64,000 bases of DNA from Shinella sp. PSBB067 (GCF_016839145.1 NZ_CP069303.1:1488001-1552000), one strand, 5' to 3'; shown: positions 17,763 through 28,097, counted from the first letter of the stretch. The notes: generated by a model not told the origin, from the sequence alone. Program-made: numbers and translations.

Positions 17763-17799
17763 GAAACAAAAACAGCGCGTCTCCGCGGAGCGCGCTGTT
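17763..17799 (-). terminator. Rho-independent terminator on the minus strand
   Basis: AACAGCGCG (17771-17779) pairs with CGCGCTGTT (17791-17799). Read on the minus strand, the stem is followed by a T-rich tract (complement of 17763-17772). It lies 27 bases beyond the stop of the 33-residue ORF and downstream of nothing else, so it supports a short minus-strand transcript. Confidence 0.85.
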
Positions 17800-17825
17800 A
17801 ATGTAGGGACGGCGGCCGGATATTT

Positions 17826-17927
17826 TCAGATGCCGCCGAAGAGATAGGCGATGATCAGAACCGCGCCAAAACCGAGAACTGCGCGGGCGGTGACGCCCCA
17901 GCAGGATTTCTGAACAGTGCTTTCCAT
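17826..17927 (-). CDS. 33-residue single-pass membrane peptide
   Basis: From an ATG at 17927-17925, preceded by a GGGGAAA purine-rich site, the minus strand encodes MESTVQKSCWGVTARAVLGF followed by GAVLIIAYLFGGI and a stop. A short polar N terminus is followed by one clear hydrophobic helix. A strong intrinsic terminator sits immediately downstream and the nearest upstream gene on this strand is far away, so it is probably a monocistronic small membrane protein. No family is recognised. It is the only feature I can support in the 560-bp gap between sdaA and the DUF599 gene. Confidence 0.55.
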   Translation of the reverse strand: MESTVQKSCWGVTARAVLGFGAVLIIAYLFGGI

Positions 17928-18211
17928 GATTTCCCCGATGGAACATGTCGCCGCAGCGGCCGTGATCGGCGCTGCATGGCGCCCTCTTTAATGAAGAATT
18001 CATGAAACCGCAATCGCGAAAAATGGCGAAACCAAGGCAGCGCGGTCATAGGTGCCCCGCGTCCAGCGCATGACATGTCGCAAAATCAGCCGGTTGCCAG
18101 AGTGCGACGCAAGAGCCATGGCGCCCTCTTTCCGCCCCAGCTATTAACGGAGCCTCGTGGCCGTATCGTCGCCGCTTGCAAAATGCCGGATTCGTGGCAA
18201 AACGCTCGATC

Positions 18212-18901
18212 ATGAACATCCCGGACATCGCCGCCCTCGCCGTCTTCGTCACCCTGTGGATCGGGTATTCCTGGATCACCGACCGGGCGAGGCTTTTCGA
18301 CCGTGTGAGCCTGACCCGGGCGATGAGCTCGCAGCGCGCGATCTGGATCCGTAACGCCATGCACCGGGACCTGCGCATGATCGACACGCAGATCATGGCC
18401 GGCCTCCAGAACGGCACGGCCTTCTTCGCCTCGACGTCCCTCCTGGCGCTCGGAAGCTGCTTTGCGCTGCTCGGTGCCACGGACAAGGTCTTCACCATCC
18501 TCAACGACCTGCCGGAGGTCTTCCGCGCAAGCCGCACCGGCTTCGAGATGAAGGTCGGCGGCCTCGCCATCATCTTCGGCTATGCCTTCTTCAAGTTCGG
18601 CTGGTCCTACCGCCTCTTCAACTACTGCACGATCCTGCTCGGCGCGATGCCGATGAGCGGCGACATCCACAAGGACCCGGCCGGCGCCGACCTTGCCGCC
18701 GACAAGGTGATCCGCATGAACATCCTGGCGGCCAAGCACTTCAACAAGGGGCTTCGCGCCATCTTCCTGTCGATCGGCTATCTCGGCTGGTTCGTCAGCC
18801 CCTACCTCTTCATCCTGACGACCATCGGCATCATCGTCGTGCTCGTCCGCCGGCAGTTCTATTCGGAAGCGCGCCTCGGCGTGCTCGAACGCCTCGACTG
18901 A
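18212..18901 (+). CDS. DUF599 family integral membrane protein
   Basis: 229 residues from the ATG at 18212 (MNIPDIAALAVFVTLWIGYSW). Four or more hydrophobic segments are present. The RNAMHRDLRMIDTQIMAGLQNGTAFFASTSLLALGSCFALLG stretch and the later MNILAAKHFNKGLRAIFLSIGYLGWF are the family hallmarks of DUF599. The role is unknown. It sits in the inner membrane by prediction. The gene is divergent from the 33-residue peptide gene. Confidence 0.87.
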   Translation: MNIPDIAALAVFVTLWIGYSWITDRARLFDRVSLTRAMSSQRAIWIRNAMHRDLRMIDTQIMAGLQNGTAFFASTSLLALGSCFALLGATDKVFTILNDLPEVFRASRTGFEMKVGGLAIIFGYAFFKFGWSYRLFNYCTILLGAMPMSGDIHKDPAGADLAADKVIRMNILAAKHFNKGLRAIFLSIGYLGWFVSPYLFILTTIGIIVVLVRRQFYSEARLGVLERLD

Positions 18902-18993
18902 TCCCTTCCAGAGGCCACCTTGCGGCCATCCGCCCGGCGCAAGCTTGGCGTGACACGATGCCATGGACCAAAGCAATGCGGCGAACCCGAACC

Positions 18994-20013
18994 ATGACGA
19001 CGACGGTGATTGACGGCAATGTGGCAGGAGACGGCGGCACGAGGCGCCGCCTGCCGCGCATTCCGCTGATCGACCAGGCCCGCGGCGTCGCGCTGATCGC
19101 CATGGCGATCTACCACTTCACCTGGGACCTCGGCTATTTCGGCTATATTGATCCGGAGACCGCGACCACCGGCGGCTGGCGTCTCTTCGCACGGGCGATC
19201 GCCGGCAGCTTCCTGTTCCTCGTCGGCTTCAGCCTCGTCCTCGGCCACCGCAACGGTTTTCACATGCGGCCGTTCCTCCTGCGCTTCGGCAAGATCGCGT
19301 TGGCGGCCGCGGCCATCACCATCACCACCTGGTTCGCCTTTCCGCAGACCTTCATCTTCTTCGGCATCCTGCATGCCATCGCCGCGGCAAGCCTGATCGG
19401 CCTTCTCTTCCTGCGCCTGCCGGTCGCCGTCACGCTGCTGGTGGCGGCGGCCGTCGTCACGGCGCCGTTCTATCTGCGTGCGCCGGTCTTCGACCACCCG
19501 GCGCTCTGGTGGGTGGGTCTTTCCCCGAACCCGCCGCGCTCGAACGACTATGTGCCGCTGCTGCCCTGGCTGGCGCCGGTTCTGCTCGGCATCGCCGCCG
19601 CCCGCCTCTTCGTGGCGAGCACGCTGCCGGAGCGGCTGGCGGGTTTCGGCACTGCGACGAAAGGCTGGTGGAAAAGCCTGCTGGAAAAGGCCGGCCGCCA
19701 CAGTCTCGCCATCTACCTTATCCACCAGCCGGTGCTGATCGCACTGGTCTACGGTTTCTCGCTGGTGGTTCCGCCACCTGCGGCGGATCCCGCGGCGGGC
19801 TACACGAAGAGCTGCATGCGCGCCTGTTCAAACGAGCGCGATGCCGGCTTCTGCCAGAGCTTCTGCGGCTGCACGCTGGAGAGGCTCGTGGGAGAGAACC
19901 TTTTCGCCGACCTGAACAGCGGCGCGATCGATGTCACGACGGACGAACGCATTGCAACGATCTCCTCGCAATGCACGGCGAATGCCGAAGCGGGGAGCGA
20001 CCTGAAGGAGTAG
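18994..20013 (+). CDS. DUF1624/HGSNAT-like membrane acyltransferase
   Basis: 339 residues from the ATG at 18994. RIPLIDQARGVALIAMAIYHFTWDLGYFGYI followed by multiple hydrophobic helices, FIFFGILHAIAAASLIG and GRHSLAIYLIHQPVLIAL, matches the DUF1624 (heparan-alpha-glucosaminide N-acetyltransferase-like) group of membrane acyltransferases. The conserved His of YHFTWDL is present. After the last helix there is an unusual Cys-rich tail of about 75 residues (CMRACSNERDAGFCQSFCGC) with several Cys pairs, presumably periplasmic. The acyl acceptor is unknown. It is followed by the methyltransferase-like gene after four bases, implying an operon. Confidence 0.85.
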   Translation: MTTTVIDGNVAGDGGTRRRLPRIPLIDQARGVALIAMAIYHFTWDLGYFGYIDPETATTGGWRLFARAIAGSFLFLVGFSLVLGHRNGFHMRPFLLRFGKIALAAAAITITTWFAFPQTFIFFGILHAIAAASLIGLLFLRLPVAVTLLVAAAVVTAPFYLRAPVFDHPALWWVGLSPNPPRSNDYVPLLPWLAPVLLGIAAARLFVASTLPERLAGFGTATKGWWKSLLEKAGRHSLAIYLIHQPVLIALVYGFSLVVPPPAADPAAGYTKSCMRACSNERDAGFCQSFCGCTLERLVGENLFADLNSGAIDVTTDERIATISSQCTANAEAGSDLKE

Positions 20014-20017
20014 GATC

Positions 20018-20491
20018 ATGAATGCCTATCGCATGAAGCCACTCGCCTTTCCCTGGCCGCCGCTGGTCTACGGCGCGGCCATAGCGGCGGCATTCCTGCT
20101 CCAGGCATATTTTCCGCTCGCGGTCGCGCCGACGAATATCTGGTATGCCCGGGCGGCGGGCGGCGTCCTGATCGCGTCGGCCATCGTTCTCGACGTCTGG
20201 GCGATGCGCACGCTCATCGATTGCCACACGACGATCCTGCCGAACCGCTGCTCGACCTACCTGGTGACGTCGGGCCCCTACCGCTACACGCGCAATCCCA
20301 TCTACCTCGGCTACACGCTGACGACCGCCGGCATCGGCCTTGCGATGCTCAATCCCTGGTGCATCCTGACGGCCATCGCCGCGGCCGCCGTCACGAGCAT
20401 CGTCGCGATCCGCCGCGAGGAGCTGCATCTGCTCTCGCGCTTCGGGATCGATTTCGAGCGCTACTGCTACGGAACCACGCGCTGGATATGA
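20018..20491 (+). CDS. Isoprenylcysteine carboxyl methyltransferase-like membrane protein
   Basis: 157 residues with four hydrophobic segments. The ICMT/PEMT signature is clear: GPYRYTRNPIYLGYTL followed by REELHLLSRFGIDFERYC, where the Arg/Asn/Pro and the acidic pair bind S-adenosylmethionine in the family. Bacterial members methylate unknown small molecules or lipids in the inner membrane. It starts four bases after the DUF1624 gene, so the acyltransferase and methyltransferase may act on the same envelope component. Confidence 0.87.
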   Translation: MNAYRMKPLAFPWPPLVYGAAIAAAFLLQAYFPLAVAPTNIWYARAAGGVLIASAIVLDVWAMRTLIDCHTTILPNRCSTYLVTSGPYRYTRNPIYLGYTLTTAGIGLAMLNPWCILTAIAAAAVTSIVAIRREELHLLSRFGIDFERYCYGTTRWI

Positions 20492-20510
20492 AAGCGTAAG
20501 AAGGACGGCG

Positions 20511-20897
20511 TCAGGTGCCGACGCCGATTTCGGCAAGGCGCGTGAGACAGGCTTCCTCGACATTGTCGAGTTCAGCAAGCGTCTCCTCGATGTCGCGCCG
20601 CTTCTGGCGCAGCTCCTCGCGCTTCTCGCTGACCTTCGTCATCAGCAGCTCGAGCTGGCCGACCTCTCCCGGCGGGTCCTTGTAGACGCGGATGATGTCG
20701 CGGATTTCGGCAATGGTGAAGCCGATGCGCCGGCCGCGCAGGATTTCCTGGATCAGGCGGCGGTCTGCGGGGCGGAACAGGCGGGTGCGGCCGCGGCGCT
20801 CCGGATTGATCAGGCCCTCGTCCTCGTAGAAGCGCAAGGTGCGGGTGGAAACCCCGAATTCGCGCGTCAGCTCGGTTATGGTATAAAACTTGTCCAC
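20511..20897 (-). CDS. MerR-family transcriptional regulator (LiuR-like)
   Basis: 128 residues: an N-terminal winged helix-turn-helix (YTITELTREFGVSTRTLRFYEDEGLINPERRGRTRLF) and a C-terminal dimerising coiled coil (LELLMTKVSEKREELRQKRRDIEETLAELDNVEEACL). There are no metal-binding Cys pairs. It most resembles the LiuR group that controls branched-chain amino acid and acyl-CoA catabolism in proteobacteria, though the target here is not shown. A 22-bp inverted repeat lies between its start and mgtE. It is convergent with the methyltransferase gene. Confidence 0.87.
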   Translation of the reverse strand: MDKFYTITELTREFGVSTRTLRFYEDEGLINPERRGRTRLFRPADRRLIQEILRGRRIGFTIAEIRDIIRVYKDPPGEVGQLELLMTKVSEKREELRQKRRDIEETLAELDNVEEACLTRLAEIGVGT

Positions 20898-20930
20898 GCC
20901 TGCTCCGATCTCGTCTACCGGCGCATTTTA

Positions 20931-20952
20931 TTGACTTTTACGTATAAGTCAA
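20931..20952. promoter_or_regulatory. Inverted repeat, probable MerR-type operator
   Basis: TTGACTT (20931-20937) and AAGTCAA (20946-20952) flank an eight-base TTACGTAT centre. It lies 34 bases upstream of the MerR-family start and just after the mgtE stop. MerR proteins bind such palindromes within the promoter spacer, so autoregulation is likely. Confidence 0.55.
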
Positions 20953-20959
20953 TTTTTCC

Positions 20960-22390
20960 CTAGCGAACCGCGAACCACCAGGTCGCGATGCCCAGAAATG
21001 CGAGGAAGCCGACGATGTCGGTGACGGCCGTCACGAAGACGGCCGAGGACACCGCCGGGTCGGCCCCCGCCCGGTCGAGGAAGAGCGGAATGGCGATGCC
21101 GGCAAGCGCCGCCGCCGTCATGTTGATCAGCATGGCGGTCGCGATCACGCCGCCGATATTGGGATCGTGAAACCAGATGCCGGCGACGAGGCCGATCATC
21201 AGGCCGAAGGCGACGCCGTGCATCAGGCCGACGCCGGCCTCGCGGCGCACGACGCGCCAGGCGTTGTGGATGTCGAGATTGCGGGTGGCGAGCGCCCGCA
21301 CCGTCACGGTCATGGTCTGGGAGCCCGCATTGCCGCCCATGCCGGCGACGATCGGCATCAGCACCGCAAGCGCCACGATCTCCTCGATCGTCGCCTCGAA
21401 CATCGAGATGACGGACGCCGCGAGGAATGCCGTCAGGAGGTTGACGAGCAGCCACGGCGCACGCGAGCGGACCGTCTCGAAGGTGGTGTCGGACAGCTCC
21501 TCGTCGCCGACGCCGCCGAGACGCATCAGGTCCTCCTCCGCCTCTTCCTGGATGACGTCGACCACGTCGTCGATGGTGAGCACGCCCACGAGCCGGCCGT
21601 TCTCGTCGACGACGGCGGCGGAGAGAAGGTCGTACTGCTCGAAGAGCTGCGCGGCCTCTTCCTGGTCCATCTCGGCCGGGATGGGATGGTTCGTCTCCCG
21701 CATGATGGCCTCGATCTTCGTGCCGCGCGCCATGCGCAGCAGGCGGTCGAGATCGATGGCGCCGAGCAGGCGGAAGGTCGGGTCGATGACGAAGATCTGC
21801 GAGAAGCTCTCCGGCAGGTCGGCGTCCTCGCGCAGGTAGTCGATCGTCTGGCCGACCGTCCAGAACGGCGGCACGGCGACGAACTCGGTCTGCATGCGCC
21901 GGCCGGCCGTGCTCTCGGGATAGTCGAGCGAGCGGCGCAGGCGGATCCGTTCTGTGAACGGCAGCTTGGCGAGGATCTCGTCCTGGTCCTCCTGGTCGAG
22001 GTCCTCCAGGATGTAGACGGCGTCGTCCGAATCCATCTCGCCGAGGGCGGCGGCGATCTGCTCGTTCGGCAGGTGCTCGACGATGTCGAGGCGGATCGCC
22101 TCGTCGACTTCCGTCAGCGCGGCAAGGTCGAAGTCCGCGCCGAGCAGCGAGACGAGCTGGCGGCGCTGCTCGGGCTGGATCGCCTCCAGGAGGTCACCCA
22201 TTTCCGATTCGTGCAGCCGCGCGACGTGCCGGCGCAGGTAAAGGAGGTCGCGGTCGGCGATGGCCGCGCCGACATGCATGAGGAAATCCGAGCGGACGGA
22301 CCCGTCCTCGGCATAGATGTCCTCGCCCTCGAAGGGACTGTGCTCCGCCTGCCCCTGATGGATACGGTCGTCGTCGCCGGTGTCTTCCAT
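20960..22390 (-). CDS. mgtE: Magnesium transporter MgtE
   Basis: 476 residues from the ATG at 22390, preceded by AGGAG. Architecture in order: an N domain of superhelical repeats (LHESEMGDLLEAIQPEQRRQLVSLL), two CBS domains (VDENGRLVGVLTIDDVVDVI) and a five-helix membrane domain with GMGGNAGSQTMTVTVRALA, the conserved pore segment. MgtE is a homodimeric Mg2+ channel gated by cytoplasmic Mg2+ binding to the N and CBS domains. No Mg riboswitch is recognised upstream. It is divergent from the deformylase-like gene. Confidence 0.95.
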   Translation of the reverse strand: MEDTGDDDRIHQGQAEHSPFEGEDIYAEDGSVRSDFLMHVGAAIADRDLLYLRRHVARLHESEMGDLLEAIQPEQRRQLVSLLGADFDLAALTEVDEAIRLDIVEHLPNEQIAAALGEMDSDDAVYILEDLDQEDQDEILAKLPFTERIRLRRSLDYPESTAGRRMQTEFVAVPPFWTVGQTIDYLREDADLPESFSQIFVIDPTFRLLGAIDLDRLLRMARGTKIEAIMRETNHPIPAEMDQEEAAQLFEQYDLLSAAVVDENGRLVGVLTIDDVVDVIQEEAEEDLMRLGGVGDEELSDTTFETVRSRAPWLLVNLLTAFLAASVISMFEATIEEIVALAVLMPIVAGMGGNAGSQTMTVTVRALATRNLDIHNAWRVVRREAGVGLMHGVAFGLMIGLVAGIWFHDPNIGGVIATAMLINMTAAALAGIAIPLFLDRAGADPAVSSAVFVTAVTDIVGFLAFLGIATWWFAVR

Positions 22391-22695
22391 CGGGCCGCTC
22401 CTTGTATCGGGATCGTCCGGCGCGGCGCGCCGGCCGAGCGGAAACGACAGGGATTGCTTGCAGGGTTCCTCGCAAAGCACCCGATTTGCAGGGCTTCGCC
22501 TTCCCTCCTGCTAAAGCAAAGCGCCCGGCCGGTCCATTACCGAAAGCGGCAAAAGCCCGCGGCGGATAAAAAAATCGCAAGCTGTTGCAAATTCATGAAA
22601 ATCGCAGGTTTTGCGAGGCTCGCCGCACGGCCGGCATTTTCCATATGCCGCAAAAAGGCTAGGAAAAACCGATCTGACCGACAGACGGAGCGACC
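22391..22695. other. 305-bp divergent spacer between mgtE and the deformylase-like gene
   Basis: It contains A-rich words (AAAAAAATCGCAA, GCAAAAAGGC) likely to belong to promoters for both genes. I see no ORF or RNA structure that I can support. Confidence 0.5.
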
Positions 22696-23190
22696 ATGGC
22701 AATCCTTCCCATCCTGCGCTACCCCGATCCGCGCCTTCGTTCGCCCTGCAAGCCGGTCGAGGCCTTCGACGGGCGTCTTGCGGCGCTGGCCGACGACCTT
22801 GCGGCGACGATGCGCGCCGCGCCGGGCATCGGCATCACCGCCGCCCATGTCGGCATTGCCGAACGGCTGACGGTGATCGAACTGGAGGGCGCGGCCTCTC
22901 AGCGCGTCTACGTCAATCCCGCAATCGAATGGGCCTCGCCGCAAACACAGCGCCATGCGGAAGGCAGCGTCTCCATGCCCGGGGTCACCGACGAGGTGGA
23001 GCGCCCGGCCCGCATCCGCATCACCTATCAGGACCTCGCCGGCGGCACGCATACGGAGGAAGCGGACGGCCTGCTCGCCGTCTGCCTGCAGCACGAAATC
23101 GACCAGCTCGACGGCATTTTCTGGATCGACCGGCTCTCGCGCCTGAAGCGCGAGCGCATCGTCAGGAAGTTCCGGAAGGCGGGGACATAA
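22696..23190 (+). CDS. Degenerate peptide deformylase-like protein
   Basis: 164 residues with the full peptide-deformylase fold pattern, but all three catalytic motifs are altered. Motif I is GIGITAAHVG with His51 in place of Gln. Motif II is EGSVSMPG with Ser91 replacing the metal-ligand Cys. Motif III is HEIDQ with Gln137 replacing the second ligand His. Normal deformylases use Cys plus the two His of HEIDH to hold Fe or Zn, so this protein probably cannot bind metal that way and is not the housekeeping enzyme. It may be a regulatory or structural paralogue. It is followed by a DUF2171 gene. Confidence 0.85.
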   Translation: MAILPILRYPDPRLRSPCKPVEAFDGRLAALADDLAATMRAAPGIGITAAHVGIAERLTVIELEGAASQRVYVNPAIEWASPQTQRHAEGSVSMPGVTDEVERPARIRITYQDLAGGTHTEEADGLLAVCLQHEIDQLDGIFWIDRLSRLKRERIVRKFRKAGT

Positions 23191-23252
23191 CGGAACCACG
23201 GGCAGCTTGCGGCGTTCAGGACCTATCCCAACCCGAGGAAAGGAGAAATCCC

Positions 23253-23486
23253 ATGGTCGCAGCAACGCAGATTCGCGAACATATGGAAGTGCGCGCCGCC
23301 GACGGCCGTCATATCGGCACGGTGGACCACATGGAGGGCGACAGCCGGATCAAGCTCACCAAGAACGATTCCGAAGACGGCCGCCACCACCTCATCCCGC
23401 TCGACTGGGTCGACCATGTCGATGCGCATGTGCACCTCAACAAGGATGCGGATGAAGTGCGCAAGGAATGGTCGTCCATGAACTGA
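23253..23486 (+). CDS. DUF2171 domain protein
   Basis: 77 residues from the ATG at 23253, with AAGGAG upstream. The sequence MVAATQIREHMEVRAADGRH, then IGTVDHMEGDSRIKLTKN and HHLIPLDWVDHVDAHVHLNK, matches the small beta-rich DUF2171 proteins. These resemble PRC-barrel-like modules and are often stress-associated; no activity is known. A clean terminator follows at 23511. Confidence 0.88.
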   Translation: MVAATQIREHMEVRAADGRHIGTVDHMEGDSRIKLTKNDSEDGRHHLIPLDWVDHVDAHVHLNKDADEVRKEWSSMN

Positions 23487-23510
23487 CGGCAGATCATTCA
23501 TCCACCGAGG

Positions 23511-23536
23511 AACCCGCCGCAAGGCGGGTTTCCTTT
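23511..23536 (+). terminator. Terminator after the DUF2171 gene
   Basis: AACCCGCC (23511-23518) pairs with GGCGGGTT (23523-23530) with a short GCAA loop, followed by TCCTTT. Confidence 0.8.
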
Positions 23537-23550
23537 GGCAATGCGCCGGA

Positions 23551-23754
23551 TCAGGCCCGCCCCGCCGCGGCTGCGAGCTTGGCCTCGCAACGGTGCGTCT
23601 TCATGGCATGGGAGAGATTGCGCCGTCCCCGCTCGTCCGCATCGGCTTTCGCGGCCTCCATGCTCCTGCACCATTCGGCGTCGAGAACATGATCCGGTAT
23701 CCGCGGCATGCAGGAGGCCAAGAGCAGCAGCGAGGAAAGAGCAAGAAGACGCAT
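23551..23754 (-). CDS. Small predicted lipoprotein
   Basis: 67 residues beginning MRLLALSSLLLLASCMPRIP. The lipobox LLASC places a lipidated Cys at residue 15, so the mature product has about 53 residues and would be anchored to a membrane. The mature part is charged (EAAKADADERGRRNLSHAMKTHRCEAKL) and contains two further Cys. No family is recognised. It lies downstream of the tRNA-Leu gene, beyond the tRNA's terminator. Confidence 0.65.
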   Translation of the reverse strand: MRLLALSSLLLLASCMPRIPDHVLDAEWCRSMEAAKADADERGRRNLSHAMKTHRCEAKLAAAAGRA

Positions 23755-23792
23755 TTCCGAAACCTCTCCGCATCCCGATTCGAAAGGACGCC

Positions 23793-23823
23793 AAAAACAA
23801 AAAACCCGGCTGAAAGCCGGGTT
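23793..23823 (-). terminator. Terminator of the tRNA-Leu transcript
   Basis: AACCCGGCT (23803-23811) pairs with AGCCGGGTT (23815-23823). On the minus strand the stem is followed by a T-rich tract, three bases after the tRNA end. Confidence 0.88.
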
Positions 23824-23825
23824 CT

Positions 23826-23910
23826 TGGTGCGGTCGAGAAGACTCGAACTTCCACGGGTTGCCCCACAGCGACCTCAACGCTGCGCGTCTACCAATTCCG
23901 CCACGACCGC
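23826..23910 (-). tRNA. tRNA-Leu (anticodon GAG)
   Basis: The minus strand reads GCGGUCG at the 5' acceptor arm and CGACCGC-A-CCA at the 3' end, with CCA encoded. The D-arm GGAAUUGGUAGACGC and the T-arm GUUCGAGUC are canonical. The anticodon stem CAGCG/CGCUG encloses UUGAGGU, giving anticodon GAG for CUC/CUU codons. A long variable arm (GUGGGGCAACCCGU) confirms a class II leucine tRNA. A terminator follows. Confidence 0.95.
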
Positions 23911-24106
23911 ATCGTGGTAGGCGTCGTCTTGCGGCGACGGGGGTGCATGTAGCAAAAGGATTTGGGGTGCACAAGGCCGCGCGGGAAGAAAAATGACGGA
24001 AAGCGAAACAATTTCAACAGCCCCTTCGAGAACTCCCGGAAACCCCTGAAATCCTTGCATGATCGCCCCTATATCTGGCACAACGAATGCAAAAAGGACG
24101 GTCACC

Positions 24107-24853
24107 ATGCAGCGGCAGGACATTTCCGCATCCCTTCTCGCAGTGCCCGGCTCGCCGCCGGTGCGCTGGCGCGTGGCGCCGGGGCTCGTTGCCTATGACC
24201 TGGCGGTCGAAACCATGGAAAGCGAGGCAGCGGCCATCGCCCGCGGCGACGCCGACGAGCTCGTCTGGCTCGTCGAGCATCCGCCGCTCTATACGGCCGG
24301 AACGAGCGCCGTTCCCGACGACCTCGTGTCGCCGGACCGCTTCCCGGTATTTTCCACCGGCCGCGGCGGCGAGTACACCTATCACGGGCCGGGACAGCGG
24401 GTCGTCTATGTCATGCTCGACCTGAAACGGCGCCGGCAGGACGTGCGCGCCTTCGTGGCCGCGCTGGAGGCCGTGGTGATCGACACGCTTGATTCCATGA
24501 ACATCCGCGGGGAGCGGCGCGAGGACCGCGTCGGCGTCTGGGTGCGCCGCCCGGAGCGCCCGCCGCTGCCGGACGGGGCGCCGGCCGAGGACAAGATCGC
24601 CGCCATCGGCATCCGCCTGCGCCGCTGGGTGAGCTTCCACGGCTTTTCGCTCAATGTCGAGCCGGACCTCGAGCATTTCTCGGGCATCGTGCCCTGCGGC
24701 ATCCGCGGCTACGGCGTGACGAGCCTCGTCGACCTCGGCCTGCCGGTGATGATGAGCGACGTGGATGTCCGCATCCGCTCCTCCTTCGAGCGCGTCTTCG
24801 GCCCCACCGTCTCCGACGTGGACTGTCAGCCGAAAAGCCTTTCGCAGGCATAG
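24107..24853 (+). CDS. lipB: Octanoyl-ACP:protein N-octanoyltransferase LipB
   Basis: 248 residues from the ATG at 24107. LipB transfers octanoate from acyl carrier protein to lipoyl domains such as GcvH and E2 subunits, in the cytoplasm. Diagnostic residues are the catalytic Cys197 in [16 protein letters not shown] and Lys163 in [14 protein letters not shown]; the [11 protein letters not shown] and [13 protein letters not shown] segments are also canonical. GcvH, a substrate, is encoded in this window. Its 3' end overlaps the convergent M50 protease gene by 28 bases. Confidence 0.95.
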   Translation: MQRQDISASLLAVPGSPPVRWRVAPGLVAYDLAVETMESEAAAIARGDADELVWLVEHPPLYTAGTSAVPDDLVSPDRFPVFSTGRGGEYTYHGPGQRVVYVMLDLKRRRQDVRAFVAALEAVVIDTLDSMNIRGERREDRVGVWVRRPERPPLPDGAPAEDKIAAIGIRLRRWVSFHGFSLNVEPDLEHFSGIVPCGIRGYGVTSLVDLGLPVMMSDVDVRIRSSFERVFGPTVSDVDCQPKSLSQA

Positions 24854-26070
24854 ACGATCGCATGGCCGTGCAGCGCGATGGCGGCGTAGAGGCCGAAGCC
24901 GGCGAGCAGCCGCTGCGGTGCCGTCATCGGATCGAGCGCCCGGCGCGGCTTCACCCCGCCAGCGCCGATGAGGCTGAGCACCGTGAAGACCGCAAGGCCG
25001 GCGATGAGCAGCAGCACCGGCACGCCGATCCGCCAACCCACCCACAGAATGGCCAGCGTCACCAGGAAACTCGCCGCGAGAAGGGCGGTCCGGCTTGAAA
25101 AGACCTGCCGCAGCACCTGCCCGCCGTCGAACCGGTGCATCGGCAGGAGGTTCAAGAGGTTGAAGGCGCCGAGAATCAGCAGGAAGACAAGGATGACGGT
25201 GCCCGCGGCTTGCCCGCAGACATCGTGCAGCGCGATCAGCGGCGGCACGAGGAAGGCGGACATGCCCGCGCCCATCAAAGCGCAGACCGCCACCTCGAAT
25301 CGCGAATTGTACGGCCGCCCGCCGACGGCGACGCCGCCGAGCAGCGGCACGAAGATCATGCGCACCTTCTGGTGCCCGAAAGCCCGGTAAGCGGCCATGT
25401 GGCCGAATTCATGCAGCACGATGGCGAGCGTGAGCAGCGTCGACAGCAGGAGCCCGCGCGCGGTAAGGCCGAAGAACGGCCAGAGCAGCAGCGTAGAGAG
25501 CACCGCAAGGCCGGCCTGCGTCACCGGACGCTCCAGTATGCCTCGCACCTCGCCGCTGCCCGTCTCCAGCCATTGGTCCAGCGCCTTCATCTCCCGGCGG
25601 AGCTGGATGTAGCGGAAGAGGAGAAAGGCGATGCCGCGGTAGCGGTCGGTCTGCTCGACCGTCAGCGCGGTACCGCCCGGCACCGGGCGGAGGAACCGCC
25701 GCTCCACATAGTTCCGCCAGAAGGAGGCGTCGAGCGCGCTGTCCTCGACTACCCGCGTCTCGCAGGCAATGCCGTCCGCATCTGCCGCCTCGTGCACCGC
25801 CAAGGTACGCGTAATGGGATTGCCGCGCCGGTCGGGATGGGAAAAGGTCTGCCGGACGCGGCCCGGCGAAAGCGGCTCGCTGGCAAGGACAGAGGGATGC
25901 CAGTCGGCTTCCGCGCCGAGCGGACTGACGAGCGCGGCAATCCGGCCCGGCGGCGCAGGGAAGACGCGGGTCAGATGAAGGGTGCGGCGCCCGACGGGCG
26001 CGGCGATCAACAGCCAGATCAGGCCAAGATTGATCGCCAGCAGCAGGATCACCGAAAGCCACGTCGACAT
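24826..26070 (-). CDS. SRPBCC-M50 fusion: site-2-like membrane metalloprotease
   Basis: 414 residues. A hydrophobic N-terminal segment ([20 protein letters not shown]) is followed by about 140 residues ([25 protein letters not shown] to WLETGSG) with the look of an SRPBCC/START-like ligand-binding domain. Then comes a multi-helix M50 peptidase with HEFGH (His220, Glu221, His224) and [10 protein letters not shown], where Asp315 completes the zinc site. M50 enzymes cleave within membranes. The fused N-terminal domain is unusual and could sense a lipid or hydrophobic ligand. No PDZ domain is visible. It converges on lipB with a 28-base overlap. Confidence 0.82.
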   Translation of the reverse strand: MSTWLSVILLLAINLGLIWLLIAAPVGRRTLHLTRVFPAPPGRIAALVSPLGAEADWHPSVLASEPLSPGRVRQTFSHPDRRGNPITRTLAVHEAADADGIACETRVVEDSALDASFWRNYVERRFLRPVPGGTALTVEQTDRYRGIAFLLFRYIQLRREMKALDQWLETGSGEVRGILERPVTQAGLAVLSTLLLWPFFGLTARGLLLSTLLTLAIVLHEFGHMAAYRAFGHQKVRMIFVPLLGGVAVGGRPYNSRFEVAVCALMGAGMSAFLVPPLIALHDVCGQAAGTVILVFLLILGAFNLLNLLPMHRFDGGQVLRQVFSSRTALLAASFLVTLAILWVGWRIGVPVLLLIAGLAVFTVLSLIGAGGVKPRRALDPMTAPQRLLAGFGLYAAIALHGHAIVYACERLFG

Positions 26071-26144
26071 GCACCCTCCCCGACCATCATGGCAGGCGAA
26101 TGCAACGTTAGCGGCAACGTCCTAACAAATGCTAAGACCCGGCC

Positions 26145-28097
<1,953 letters not shown>

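Noticed and set aside
17743..18003. An 86-codon minus-strand frame spanning the small membrane peptide
   Set aside because: It runs through the terminator and is Arg/His-rich; the shorter frame at 17826-17927 has a better start, a hydrophobic helix and ends before the terminator.
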